Positions 12,645-25,298 of a DNA stretch of 64,000 nt are shown piece by piece. How positions within the stretch are numbered: position 1 is the stretch's first letter; every line of letters begins with the position of its first letter. The notes beneath the pieces are model-generated. The model was not told the DNA's origin, made no database searches, and saw nothing but the letters and a program-made list of their open reading frames with translations. Source of the DNA: Hypericum androsaemum (lineage: Eukaryota > Streptophyta > Magnoliopsida > Malpighiales > Hypericaceae); NCBI GenBank assembly GCA_963995505.1, contig OZ023181.1, positions 24,610,366-24,674,365 on the forward strand, written 5' to 3'. Made by a program: the position numbers and the translations under genes.

Positions 12645-12765
12645 TATTTTACATTAAAATCTCTCTAAAATGATATTGTTGAAATCGAAAAAAATTAGTT
12701 TAGAGAGATTATTATATAAAAAGAATATATTTTTTTTCCTCAAAAATATTAAAAATAAAATTTTG
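12645..12765. mobile_element. partial Emigrant-like copy
   Basis: 'acattaaaatctctctaaaatgat' and 'ttagtttagagagattatta' resemble the two inverted ends and the internal motif of the element at 11809-12440, but with several changes and no clear TA ends. Probably an old, collapsed copy. Confidence 0.4.
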
Positions 12766-14114
12766 AACAATAAATATATAAATACCAAAAATTACTTCAA
12801 CCAAATGATAGTAATAAAAAAAGAGCTTCTTGTAGTCTAATCCAAAAATCAATTCGTCTAGTGTTTAATATCATGAGTGCTAGGTGATTTGGAGAGAGAA
12901 CGAAATGTCCCTCGGCTCTAACACGATGGCGGTAAGGCGCGTGGGTGTCTTTTGGAGATGTTTTTGATAATTGGAAAGCGGAAGAATGATGTGCTTCGTC
13001 CATGGACCAACGGAGGGCCGTGTCCGTTGATGTTTACCCATGTTGCGGCCAATACCCTGTTTGGCTCACCCTTTTCCGGGAATAGGAAGCTCTACTTTTC
13101 CGGGGAAAAAAAATCAAAATCCAATTGCACAATTTTACCACATTTATATACTTAAAACTGTATTAAAAAGTTAATTATGGAATTCCGTAATCTAGGATTT
13201 CTTTGGCAAAAATGGGTTTATACTTTCCATTTAAGTTTGTGTTTGATTACACAAAACAAAAAAGAGACCCAACTCATTAGTAACTATCAGCTGTCATATA
13301 TCATTCGACAGTCGATCCACAATTTTTTTTTCACAATTTTCATTCTTTTGCCCTCCCAAAAATGTTTTCAAAAACAATCATTATTATTTTAGATGATAAG
13401 TGACTTGCATTCAAGTAAGAAAGTATTTAATGTTCAAGTATCGAGTCATTTATTGAAAATGATCCGACTGTGTTCGACTATAAAAAATTAGATATTCACG
13501 AAAAAACTTTGACAAACAAATGGTAGAGAAACCAAACTAATTTTTCTTGTGAAGTTCTAATTATTGAATCGATATTTTCTCAATCTTGCAGAACATGGGA
13601 TTATTTTTCTTGTGTAATTATTTTTTGAAATTTCCGTACTCGTTCTTGCCTTGAATTGATTGTTTGAAACAATATTAATTCAATGACTAAAATTTGATTT
13701 AAAACGTAACGAAAACACAATACTGAAATTTTTACCAAGTATAAGTTCAAGACAAAGCTTAATCTAAGAAAAAACTAAAGAATCTTATCAATGTTAAGGT
13801 CACTTACTTCAGCAAACGTTAAATTAGTCATAATCATTAAATTATCCTAAAACTTGATTAATAAAAAAACTGATTCACCAACTTTTTAAACTAGTTCCCC
13901 AAATCCAGCATGTACCGGCTAACTACAAGAACCGGGCCGTCAAACAGCACCTATCCTAAAAAAATAAAATAAAATAACTCAAAACCCCAAATTGACAGCT
14001 GGAATAGTACTTTAGTGACCAGGTAGTAGAAAGAGAGAGAGAAAAAAAGTTAAGAGAGAGAAGGAGGGCATGTGGGTGTTGTGTGTATTTGGTGTGTACT
14101 ACTGGCCGCCTACC
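12766..14114. other. intergenic DNA upstream of the PB1 gene
   Basis: No gene was recognised. The last 150 bp contain a (ga)n purine tract (about 14031-14066). Confidence 0.5.
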
Positions 14115-14122
14115 TATAAAAG
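14115..14122 (+). promoter_or_regulatory. TATA box of the PB1-domain gene
   Basis: tataaaag lies 91 bp upstream of the start codon at 14206. The stretch between is C-rich and ATG-free, as expected for a 5' leader. Confidence 0.6.
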
Positions 14123-14205
14123 CATCTGGCTCACGCTCCCCCCAATTTCCCCTCTCCCCCCAAAACCCCCCCCAAAAAAAAAACCCCAATTCCCCTTCTC
14201 TCCTA

Positions 14206-16230
14206 ATGGACCCTCCGCCGGACTCCTCCCCATCCCCACGCGCAACCGCCGTCGACGCGGAAGACCACGCGCCTCCCCAGAAGCTCCGCCTTATGTGCTC
14301 GTATGGCGGGAGGATACTCCCCCGGCCCCACGACAAGTCCCTCTGCTACGTCGGCGGCGAGACCCGCCTCGTGGTGGTGGACCGCCACGCCGCCACCGCC
14401 GCTTCCCTCACCGCCCGTCTCTCCTCGACGCTCCTCGGTGGCCGCCCCTTCGCGCTCAAGTACCAGCTCCCCTCCGAGGACCTCGACTCCCTCATCTCGA
14501 TCTCCACCGACGACGACCTCGAGAACATGCTCGACGAGTACGACCGCCTCGCTGGCCCGACGACCGGTCGTTCTTCGTCCTCTTCGCGGTTGCGGCTGTT
14601 CCTGTTCCCGCTGAAGCCGGAGTCCACGGTGTCGCTGCTCGAGGTGGGGAACAAGTCGGACGATTGGTTGCTGGCGTTGAATGGGACCCACGATGGGTTG
14701 GATAGGGGTTTCTCGGATTCGGCGGCCTCGTCGGTGAATTGCTTGTTGGGGCTTGACGATCCGGTGGCGGCCGATGGGGGGAAGAGGCAGGAGGTTCACT
14801 CGGTGCCGGACTCGCCGATGATGGAGACTACGTCGTCGTTCGGGTCGACCTCGTCGTCACCGTCCCTCGGGAATTCTACTCCGATTAAGGTCCACGCGGA
14901 GGGCGGGGGCGGGATGGAGGACCAGCTCGCTCAGATGGGCCTGAGTGGGCCCGGGAAGAACGAGGATGGAGGGTTTCATGTGATGTCTTCGCCGCCGCCG
15001 ATGCCGGTGTCGATCATTCCGGTAGCGGCCGGCGGTGGAGGGGAGTATAGGGAGAGGGTGTTTTCGGATGACGAGAGATCAGATCAGGGCGGGGGAGGCT
15101 ACTGGAAGCAGCAACAGCAGCAGTTGGTGGTGGGGGCTACTCAAATTCAGGCTCAGCCGCCGTTGCCGAGCAGCCAGGAGTTGGTGGGGACTCAGGGGCA
15201 GGTGAATTTGAAGTCTGGTGGTGGTGGCGCTGGAGTTGCGGACTTGCCCTCACCGGATTCTGTTTCGAGGTTAACTAACTCTCTTATCTATTACTGTTTC
15301 CCTCCTGTTTTAGTGGCTTGATGTGTGTGTGTTTTACTTGTGAATGATATGTGAGATTGTGGAATTTGAACACTGGTGAATTGGAGGGTTTATGGTGTTT
15401 CTTGTGTTGGCAGTGATAGTAGTTTTAGCAATGCTGTGAATCGGATGAAGCCTGTGATTGTTCAGCAAGAGTCGGTTATGCAGAATCCTTCTGTGGGTGC
15501 GAGGGTTCCTGTTCAACAGGTCTACGATTCAGGGTACATGTTGCAGGCCCAATTTGATCAACAACTTTCGCAGCCGCAGCAGCAACAACAATTTATGCAT
15601 CCCGGTGCTCAGTACATTCATCATCATCCGGGAGGGGCAGCACCCATCTCTGCATATTACCCCGTCGGGGTTTACCCTGCACAGCAGCAGCAACAACATC
15701 AGCAGTATCCAGTGTATTATGTTCCCGCGAGGCATCCCCAAGCTTACAATATGGCTGTTTCGCAGTCTAGTATTAGTGAAGCTGGAACTGTCATGGCTTC
15801 TACCCATCCACAAACGGCTCCCAACGCCAGCATGGTTCCACCCCCATCGGCTTACATTACCATGAGGAATGCTCCGAAACCTGAAATGGCCACTACAGCA
15901 ACTTACAGAACAGCAACAACAGGCGCATCACAACTGGTACAGGTCCCTTCCAGTCAGCATCAGCAGCAATATGTAGCTTACTCTCATCAAGTTCATCACC
16001 CGTCTCAGTCTGTTACCCCTACTTCTACGACTGCCGGCGGCAACTACGCATATGAATTTGTGGATCCTTCACATGGTCAGGTATATTATACTCAGCCTAT
16101 GGCTCATACAATGCCTACTCAGTACCAAACTATGACAGGTGCCCCTGCTGCGATGTTGGCCGAAGCTTCTGCTCAGCGTTCTGCAGATAACACCAAACAG
16201 CAGCAGATTAGAACGTCTCAGCCTATTTAG
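14206..16230 (+). CDS. PB1 (octicosapeptide/Phox/Bem1p) domain protein
   Basis: Two exons, 14206-15269 and 15414-16230, join across a GT-AG intron to give 626 aa. I chose the ATG at 14206 because it follows the TATA box and opens with MDPPPDSSPSP, as plant homologues do. A PB1 domain spans about residues 26-115: the basic strand KLRLMCSYGGRILPRP comes first and the acidic OPCA-type segment STDDDLENMLDEYD (about 100-113) closes it, so the domain could bind both ways. The rest is low complexity, rich in Ser, Gly, Gln and His, with poly-Gln runs near 300 and 410-460. It resembles the Arabidopsis At5g64430/At5g09620 group. Its role is probably a cytosolic or nuclear scaffold, but the molecular function is not established. 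Exon 1 is very GC-rich compared with the region. Confidence 0.88.
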
Positions 16231-17459
16231 GTACCGGACTAAGCGAGCGGGGAAGGTGGGGGGGAAACAATTTTGAGATCATGTTTCGCAGTTAATATCT
16301 TTAAATTTTGTGGTTATGACTTGATCATTATTGATATTGGTTTGTGGTATGTATTGGCGGTAGATAATAAGGGAACTTTGCTTACTTCTTTTTGGTCCTT
16401 GTACGTCATATTGGTTATGCTTATAGAGAAGAACAAACTGGTCTGGGATTGATTATACTGTAAAAGCTGGAACTTACATATATTATTGTGTGTTTGTGCA
16501 GTGCTTTTATATGAAATGGTGAATAAATGTCGATGTAAGTGGTCAGGGGTCTAAGCTAAAGTTGCATCATCCCTTAATTATTTTCTTTTCCCCTTAAGTG
16601 GGAATCAAAATGTCTGATTCTTTGCCTTAATTATAAATAAATGATCACTAATTGCCTCTGCTTTTGCATCTCCTTATCGATGTTCCACTTGAAGAGAGCT
16701 TGCGATGATCGGAATTAGCGGCCCGACTTGAATCTGAATTATTCGATCATGCAGAAATCCTGAAACCACGTAGTTTTGGATATAGATAACTAGCTCTTTC
16801 ACAGATAAGGGGAACTGTGTAATGGACATCCACGAGATGATGCAACTTGCAGACAGCCATTGCTCCGTTTTGTGTTTCCTCAGTTGGTACTCTCATAATT
16901 TCCTTAAATAGAATATTCAGGGGAACGCCTACTTTGTATCGACACTAGCCAGGTGGATATTGCACCTTCCAGCTCGAAAGAAAGTTGCCACTTTCCAGCT
17001 TCTTTGTTCAACTTTACCCAACATCATTGCTGTGCCTAAAGAATCGAGGACGAAGGCCAAACCTTGCGGCTTTGGCGTGCTGCTAATATTTTTTCTATCG
17101 AAATTATTTGTTGTTCGGATATTCGGGTGGCCAGATAATCCAAATTTGAGTAGGTTATATTTATCTTCTTGGTTCCGGAGAAGTGATTACGAACCACATA
17201 AGTAGCTCTTACGGGTCTCATTCTTGTGCCTAACTTTGTCAGGACTCGGCGAGGCACAAATAAGTGAAGTCGCATCACAAATGAGGTTCTATGGCTGGTT
17301 TGCACCAATTAATCACATGTCATCATTTGATTCTTTGACGACAACAACAACCGCCTTTAAAATTTTAATGATAAGCCCCAATCGTAGAATTGAATGGTAT
17401 AACACAAGCTAAAAAAGATAGAATAAATACAAAATTCGGGTTTACGATTTTAAAAAAAA
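16231..17459. other. 3' flank of the PB1 gene and intergenic DNA
   Basis: The 3' UTR of the PB1 gene is expected in the first few hundred bases. Nothing else was recognised. Confidence 0.5.
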
Positions 17460-17949
17460 GGTTAAAGACACTTAACTACCCTGTGTTATTGAAAATAGAC
17501 ATTTTACCCCCTGTGTTATGAGAATACCCAAAAAAACCCTGAGTTTTCAAAAAGTTAAAAATTATCACATTGAAAGTCTATTATACCCCTCCCCTTGTTG
17601 CCATCCCTCCCACTTCCCTACTGGCCGCCCCGCCATGTACCCCACAGCTAAATTCGGGTCGAGAATGTGATAATTAATTAGAAACCAACTAATTTTTTCT
17701 TAATCTTCAAAAAAAATTCCTAAATTAAAAAAAATTATAATGCTCTCTATTTTATTAGTGGCCGAGGGACACCGTGGTGCCCGGTGTGAAAATTGGAGGT
17801 AAAGATTAGAAGTGATAGAGGGTATATTAGACTTTTCAATGTATTAATTTTAGCTTTTTGAAAACTCAGGAGCTTTTTTGGATATTCTCATAACACGGAG
17901 GGTAAAGTGTCTATTTTCAATAACACAGGGTACTTAAGTGTATTTAACC
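17460..17949. mobile_element. inverted-repeat MITE
   Basis: The left end starts ggttaaagacacttaacta and the right end finishes cttaagtgtatttaacc. The inverted match runs inwards for about 130 bp (ccctgtgttattgaaaatag ... ctattttcaataacacaggg). The centre has no coding capacity. Flanks on both sides are A-runs (taaaaaaaa / caaaaaaaat), so the target duplication is ambiguous. A 9-bp MULE-type duplication is possible but unproven. Confidence 0.65.
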
Positions 17950-18937
17950 CAAAAAAAATTGAAACACAAACATCTATAACGTTAGGTCGTTTGGATCTTA
18001 TACTTGTACCTTTAATGAACAGAAGTAGGGTCACGTTAAGGCCTCTCTGCACAATGATTCTCATGTGACTCAGCAGTATCATGGAAAAATTAAGATTCTG
18101 CTTTATGTTGTCTAATCTGGCAGTAAATTAGCTGTTAAATTATGCCTAAACGTACGAGGTTTACGCTGTTGGAATTTCAAGATGAAGGACGTATAGCTTT
18201 TGCATGTGTCAGGTAAACATGTCTTAGATTACACGTTTTAGGCCGTTGCTTTAATCAACGCCAACCTTGCTGATGATAAACATAGTACATTATCTTTTTT
18301 TTCAACTACAGAGTCGAGATTTAACGAATAAACATAAAGAGTTAGAAGAAACGATCGATCGATCACGAGTTAATCTGCGTGATCGGTGATAGATTAGCCA
18401 ACCAACACCTAGTTAGATAAGCATTATAGCCTAGGAAGAATCTCCTTGAATCATATCAAGCGCAGCATTCAACGTTCAAAGCACTGACCTGGCCTTATCA
18501 AAGCATGCAGTTGATATGGGCAGGCAGCGCACAATATTTAATATCACATGCTTTGATTATGACAGAAAGAGGCCAAGGCCTTCTTTATCTTTGGTCACCG
18601 AGGATGACACAAGATCTTATCCTTTTGACATTTCCTTCACTTCCTATTCACACCGGATATTCCACTTTGTCCCTCTCTAAAGGGCCATGTTAGTTGCCAG
18701 CCGCCTTTTGCAACAAGGCCCACGAGATCAAACCGTTCTGATAGTTTGTTATATTTTTCATATTCAACCCGTAGTCAATAGGAAATTGATTGGTAAAACT
18801 TCTCTGTCCTACAAACTGAACTAATGGGATCAAAACAAGAGGCGTCTTGTAAATTCAAATTATGGCAAATATGGAAAGAATCAGGAATTGAAAATGTCAG
18901 GAATGTAAATGCTTCTCATGTAAAGAAGACGTTTAAG
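17950..18937. other. intergenic DNA, nothing recognised
   Basis: The last few hundred bases should include the 3' UTR of the minus-strand ELP2 gene. Confidence 0.5.
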
Positions 18938-21900
18938 TTAACTTACAATCACGTCAAATACTCTCACGCATTGATCAGCACCGCAGGAAGCGAGCTGTAC
19001 GCTCCTCGAATCTGTGCTTTTTTCACGGTTTCTCCACGACAGACGGTTAACAGTGGAGACATGGCACATCAAGGGGTCAAGACGGGTAGCAAGAGCAGCG
19101 TTGATGCTGCACCCGTTGTCGGATCTGTTGATACAAAGACTCCGGAGTTCAATAAGTCCATCTTCCATACCAACAGCAAGTAACCCACGGCCTGTCTGGC
19201 GATCAATGCCGAGCCAAGACAAGGCGGTGACACTGCTTCTGAATTGGGGAAGAGTCGTTATCTGCTTGACGGATGAACCCTCAACGGTCCAGATCTTCAC
19301 CGTCTTGTCCCTTGAGCCAGTTGCAAATTCATGACCAAATGGATTCCAGGAACACGACCATATGATTCTTTTGTGTGCTTCTTGCCTAGCTAGCAGCTGG
19401 CAACTTATTTCATCAGTGCCTACGCAAAGTACAAGTAAAAGATTCATGAGAGACAGGATAGCCTTTTCGAATGAAATAGGTACAACATAATTGATATGAT
19501 AGAAAGAAAATAGGACAAGTTCGCTCCAACTTCCGATGCATTAGAACCCAATGCTCGGAAGGAAGGGGAAGAAAATATCATGAATGGTCCGTGGTATAGC
19601 GTGATCATACTGCAGCAGTTCTGCTTTGCTAACCAACTTATTCGCCTTGATGAAATGCTAGAGCAATGTTAACTACCTTGGCTTTTCACTTCAGCACGAA
19701 TTTCATCAGACATTTGAATATAACATATGCCATACATGAGTAAAGCATAATATCAGGTAACACACAAGAAATTAAGTACCTCTTCTGATAGTGAACACGG
19801 AGAATTGACGATCCCTCGAAACAGCCAAAAGCATACTATCATCATGAGAAAATTCCATTTGTGTAACTGTCAAACTGTGCGACTGCAAACGACCAACGGA
19901 TTTCCATGAACCCACTTCCCATATCCATATTTCAGCGACCATGGCTGACTGGGCCTGCAAAAAATCCAAGATTAAGTATCACGGACACATGTCATTTCAG
20001 TCATGTAACACCTTAAAAAGACTTTCCTTTCTGAAACAAGGGGAAGCCACTACCGTACCACGTCATAAAAAGAAAACTCCGAAAACAGCATAAAGATATC
20101 CCCATAATTTGGTGCAGAGTGTTAGTCTGGCTTTGGTATCGTGGAATAAAGATATCAGCTGTGAAACCACTTACTTTGCACGATGAAGCAACAAGATTTC
20201 CCTCGTGATTACAGCATAAAGAAAACAGCTCATTCCCGTGACCATAAAGTTTATGTGATTCGGGCCAGAGTGTGTGGTATGCCAACTGATCTTCGATGGG
20301 AGGTTCAGTCAGTACAACAGGAACAGCATCTGGCACACTTTCGAGAGTGTCAAGACCGTCATTACCATTACGCTCTGGGACGTCATGCACAGCTGCATAA
20401 ATAAAAAGAAGATCCTTCATGGTTCCCGAGTTTGATAAGCAAAACTGTGCAAGTTGTGATGGAAGGACTCAAAATCTTCACACTCAATGTGTTCCTCTAT
20501 TTCATGTCCTTGGTTGTGTCTCCAATAATACTATCTACTTTTTGAGGCAAAAACAAATGAGAAGGGAAACAAACACAACGCTCAATACTGCTTAGTGCAG
20601 CCGAGATATTGAAGATGCATTGCATGGATCGTTAGTACGAGTCATTCACTGGTGTCCGGTAAGTTTCTTAACAAAAAGGTGCATAAAAACAAAACCGATA
20701 CTGGAAATTCAGACACGCGTGATGCTAATGTTAATTCCCGAGCAACCAAATAGGCTGGGGGTTTGATTCAGCAGTGACTCCTTCAACGTAGTATGGAATC
20801 TCCAGGAACTACACAACGACCAAAAACTATGCACTTAACCGGCCTTTTCATAGTCAGTACTTGTGTCCTTAATCAGTAAACATATATAGCTTACATCAGA
20901 CTAAAATCATAAAGCAGAAGCATTTCAGCGAGAGAGAAAGGATTTCATGATTTTGGCAAACTATAGAGAGAGAGAGAGCTCACCATGAGCATAAATAGGT
21001 TTCTGTGACAGGCCAAGAGCAGACATGTTTGCTCCCAAGATTTGAACATCCGATTGCAGGTCTTCGGGGAAACTAGAGGTTGGAGATCTAGCATAACTCA
21101 ATGTCTTCAGAAAAGACAAAGTAGCTTCAAATACTCTGGATACTTTCTCATCAGCTCCACTAACAAACCGATGGTTTCCTTTCCCCTGAATGATAGTGAG
21201 ACAGTTTATGTCATGGCCGTGAACTTGAGGACGGGCAATTTCATGCCAGGTTTCCCCATCTTCTGGGGAAGAATCATTTTGCCATGGAGCAAATATACGA
21301 CTTGTCTGGAAAATAAGACACAAATATCAGACTTAAACATGCACATTTATGACACACGAATTGCTAGCATGCCAGAAGAAGACGCAAGATTTGGTCAGAG
21401 ATCAAGTAGAGAAGTCTGAGAAAGCAGCGGGGAAAAATCAATATTTACGCAAGCATAAAGTATAATCGCAGTAGTTTGGAAATTACATCAACAAGGTATG
21501 TGAAAATTAATATTTGACTACCTGATCGTGACTACCAGATAACAGATACTCGCCAGACCTCGCCCAAGCAATATCAGTGACAGAGGCAAAGTGACCTGAT
21601 GGAACTTTCTGCGGTCGCCAATCATCAATGTCTATGCCAATATTCTTCCACATATGAAAAGCTCCACCATAACCGTGTGCTAAAATTGCGATGCCATCCG
21701 GGCTCCAGTGGCCCCCATAGAACCCAAGAGCAGAATGGCTCAACTCCCCAACAGTAACCACATTCATCCAAATCCCAGTCTTCTTTTCGGGTTGCCAGAT
21801 CATCATGGTTTTATCCATGGAAGCAGACAGAATGCTTTGTGGTTGATGATAGGCAGTTCCTTCTGCGGATGCTGTCGGAGGCTGCCACTGGACTGAATAG

Positions 21901-24199
21901 ACCCAATCCTCATGTCCAATTAGTAGAGACTCTAAAGATATTTGATAAGAGCAAGAGCTAGTCACTATTACAGGGCCTTCAATGTAAGATGCGAGGCTTA
22001 TTTCTTCTCTTATGGATGTCTCCTGCCCATTGGCCGATGAATTTCGTAAAGCTATCTTCCATATGCGCATGCCCTTGTCCTGAGAAGAACTTACCAGAAG
22101 AATGCTATTTGCTTCACCGTTTATGCATATCGGCAAAGAGAAATCCAAACTTCGTATCCAGTCTGTATGTGCTTTCAACTCGCAAGCATGAACAAACTGG
22201 CAAACAAACAACAACAGAAAAATGGATCTTTTCAGAAAAAGAAACATCAATAACCACTAAAGTGGATCAAGCCTAGAAACCCTGTCCTACTAACCTGGCC
22301 ACTCTTTTCACCACAATATAGGTGAACCTTGTTGTCCAATCCTCCCATCGCGAGGATTATATTAGTAGAGTTTCCAGGCAACTCAGCCAATGACAGAGTC
22401 ACCATAGGCTTTAAACCAACAGATATGGTCTCCAAACATGACAATTTACATTCACCTGAAAAGAAAAAAGATCACCAGTTGTTGCCAAGTCCAGATTCTT
22501 GATTGTACAACATATAAGAGGGTACAAAAAGGATCATTAAGAAAGAGGATCATTAACCTACAGTGAAGAGCCTATAGGATCTTCCAGGAAACAATGCAAA
22601 ACAATCATTATTTCCAAAAAAGACCATCTTTGCATTGCAGCTAAGAGTTAAAGGGTCGAAACTCGATAATGACACAAAAGTACAGAAGGGTAGGCATCTC
22701 TTGCTCAAGCAATACCAAAAGCACAAAAAAAGAACTTACTATTGCTCACCTCCAGGGGTAGAAGGTATTTCAAGTTCCCATAACGAAACTGTACTGTCAG
22801 AAGAAGTAGACGCGAAAATTGCAGTATTTTGAGAAACCATAAGGCCGGTCAAACATGTGACACCCTTCTTGTGAGATTGAGGTAACTGTAAAACCTGCCT
22901 CCACTGCAGGAAAAACAAAATACAAATCTCAGCTGTAAGAGCAAATTATAATGATAGGAAAAGTTTTCAAGTCGAACATCAGTTCAATATAGGCAAGATC
23001 TTGAACCACCAAGTTGGAAAGTGTCAGTGGACAACAGAGTTGGAAAGGAAACACGACAACTAACCAAGTTCAACTCAGTACAGAAGTGCTTATGAATCAT
23101 CAGATAATTAGAAATTAAGAACATTATTGAGCCGAGCTACTCGCAGTTGGATTGTCAGTTTCATCGTAAACATACAAAAATGTCTAATAGAAAAGAAGAA
23201 AAAGAAAGTAGGATACCATTTTGCTTGCTAGAGAGAAATCCCAAAGAATAATGACTCCATCAGCATCTCCAGAGAGAAGATAATGTTGCTCCAAGTGTTT
23301 TGCTGTAAGAGAGATAAACCACAATAAATCTTCAGAGACTAAAAGGAAGCAACCTCAACTAGCTTGAACAGTTCTCTGGAGAGGATAAGTCAGCAATTTC
23401 TCTGTACACCATCTAATTACAAAATTGGCAAAGGAAAGTTTCTTTCCGGTTCCAGCAATGAGCATCACCAGAACTAAAAAGTTAAATTAGAAAAAACAGA
23501 ACCAGCTATAAACTAACTTCCACCATCCGCCTCCTACCATCTTGAGCCCACCGAAACAGATCACAACTTGATTACAACACACCGCAACTCCTAATTTTCC
23601 CTCTCTAACCAAACTATCATCAACTGTTCGAGCCCACCGGAACAAATCACAACTTCACTACAACACACCGCAACCTCCTCATTATCTCTCCAAGAAAAGA
23701 AAAGCCCCAAACTCAATTCGAATCAGACTGGTCTAATCTCACCTAACATAGAAAAGACCTGCTCTATGTTCTTATCAGGTCCCATTAATAAACAGCCAAA
23801 AAGCACAGAACTTCTTCACAACAGGAAAAAAGGCATCCAAAATCACCTCTGAAAGCAAACTTGGTGCTTGGGAGCCAGTGAGTACAATTAACAGACGCCT
23901 TGTGACCGGGAAGCGTAGTTAGTATCCGAGCAGACTGCTTCCCCAATAAACAAAAAATAATCAATAAAGTCCCAAACTTTGAACTCATTAGCACAAAATA
24001 CGAAAAGGGTAGGTGGCGAAGAGGGTAAAGGGAGGACCTTTGGGCAGAAAATAGCAACCGCGTTCTGCGCACCAAAGGAGACCAAACCAGAGGCGCCCCA
24101 TGAGACGTTGTTAACTACACGGTTGCAACCTGCGCCTATAAACACCCTTTTGGCTTCCACGTCAGCTTGTGAAGTTTCAGCCATTGGATTGGTGCTCAT
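18938..24199 (-). CDS. ELP2: Elongator complex protein 2 (WD40 scaffold)
   Basis: Ten exons on the minus strand: 24199-24038, 23934-23847, 23302-23217, 22903-22750, 22455-22295, 22196-21522, 21305-20984, 20392-20175, 19954-19780, 19419-18938. All joins are GT-AG and keep phase, giving 840 aa, the size of plant ELP2 (about 838). The start [22 protein letters not shown] and the diagnostic block [24 protein letters not shown] (exon 8, here GLDTLESVP...) identify the family. WD repeats run throughout ([60 protein letters not shown]). ELP2 belongs to the Elp1-Elp2-Elp3 core of Elongator, which modifies wobble uridines in tRNA. In Arabidopsis it also affects histone acetylation and immunity. The gene is head-to-head with the hydrolase at 25299. 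No lesion was seen. Confidence 0.95.
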
Positions 24200-25298
24200 C
24201 TGTCTCCTTCCAGTGATTTCGCTTCAGACCAGTCCAAACATGGACTGGGTTTGAAGCTTGGAGTTCGGGTTATTATTACTTATTACTAAGAGGAGGTACT
24301 CTGTGTTCAGTTTTAGGGGGGACAAGGAAGGAGAGGGGGGAGAGAGAGAGAGAGAGGCTTTAACTTTTAAGAGCTGGGTGGGCCTTGAGCTTGACACCAT
24401 CAAAGGCCCAATAAGCAAAGCCTTAAACTTGAACAGAGAAACAAATTGGGCTTCACTTTTTTCATGGAGGAAAAAAGAAGGATAAAATTTTGCAGATGTG
24501 TCGGCAGAATTATCTTCTTCCAGGAATCTGATCCTCCCAAAATGTTTTACTAATATGGAGTTCGTTGACCAAACGTGCATGTTTCTAATTACCAGAAAAC
24601 GACTAATTTCCATTTTTTAAACCGTTTTCTGGCATGGTATTTGGTAAAATATGTCCCAAAAATCTTTTTTTTTAAAGAATCTTCAACCAGCCCCTCTGCG
24701 GAAAAAATTCAGAGGACAACATTTCCCTTGAAAAAACAGGAAAAGGAATCAATCCAGAGCCGGATGAGGCAAGTTTGAGCCAGCATTTGTTGTAATTACT
24801 TGTTAAAATATGTAATATGATCCCATTCCACTTGGTAATTCTAGACAAGCAAGTAGATAATATTTTATCATACCAAAAATTAAGTAAAAGAAATAAATGC
24901 CTTAGCTTCATCAAGTAATGGCGTGCGTGGTTTGTTCCACCGCCAATCAGAAAGTCAAAAAGAAGCAAAGAGCACAAAAAGCACGGAGCTATCCCATCAC
25001 CGCATAAACTCCGCCATTTTCCCACGTAATTAACCCAATCTGAAAATTAACTAAACTAAACAATCATTACCCCAAAATCCCAACCCAAAGACAAGATTGC
25101 CGAATCCCTCCCCCACCCTCTCTCTCTCTCTCTCTCCCTCCCTCTCCCCACGAGAAAAATATTATTAAAAAAACACAAACTTGTTCTTGAAGAACAAAAC
25201 CAAACAGAGAAAACTGATTAGGAAATACATCAACATTAAAAATTTAATTGATAAATTTATATCAACAGCAAAGCAACTTGGGCAAGAAAGGAATAATC
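24200..25298. promoter_or_regulatory. shared upstream region of two divergent genes
   Basis: 1.1 kb between the start codons of ELP2 (minus) and the alpha/beta hydrolase (plus). It holds a (ga)n tract at 24340-24357 and a (ct)n tract at about 25117-25140, each lying on the transcription side of one gene, where GA/CT microsatellites commonly occur in plant 5' leaders. I see no convincing TATA box for either gene. That would suit broadly expressed genes, but this is inference. Confidence 0.5.

Noticed and set aside
14070..14799. Long frames overlapping exon 1 of the PB1 gene on both strands
   Set aside because: GC-rich exon shadows. Only the frame from 14206 has domain conservation and proper splicing.
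19014..20404. Plus-strand frames opposite ELP2
   Set aside because: Antisense shadows of ELP2 exons with no independent signal.
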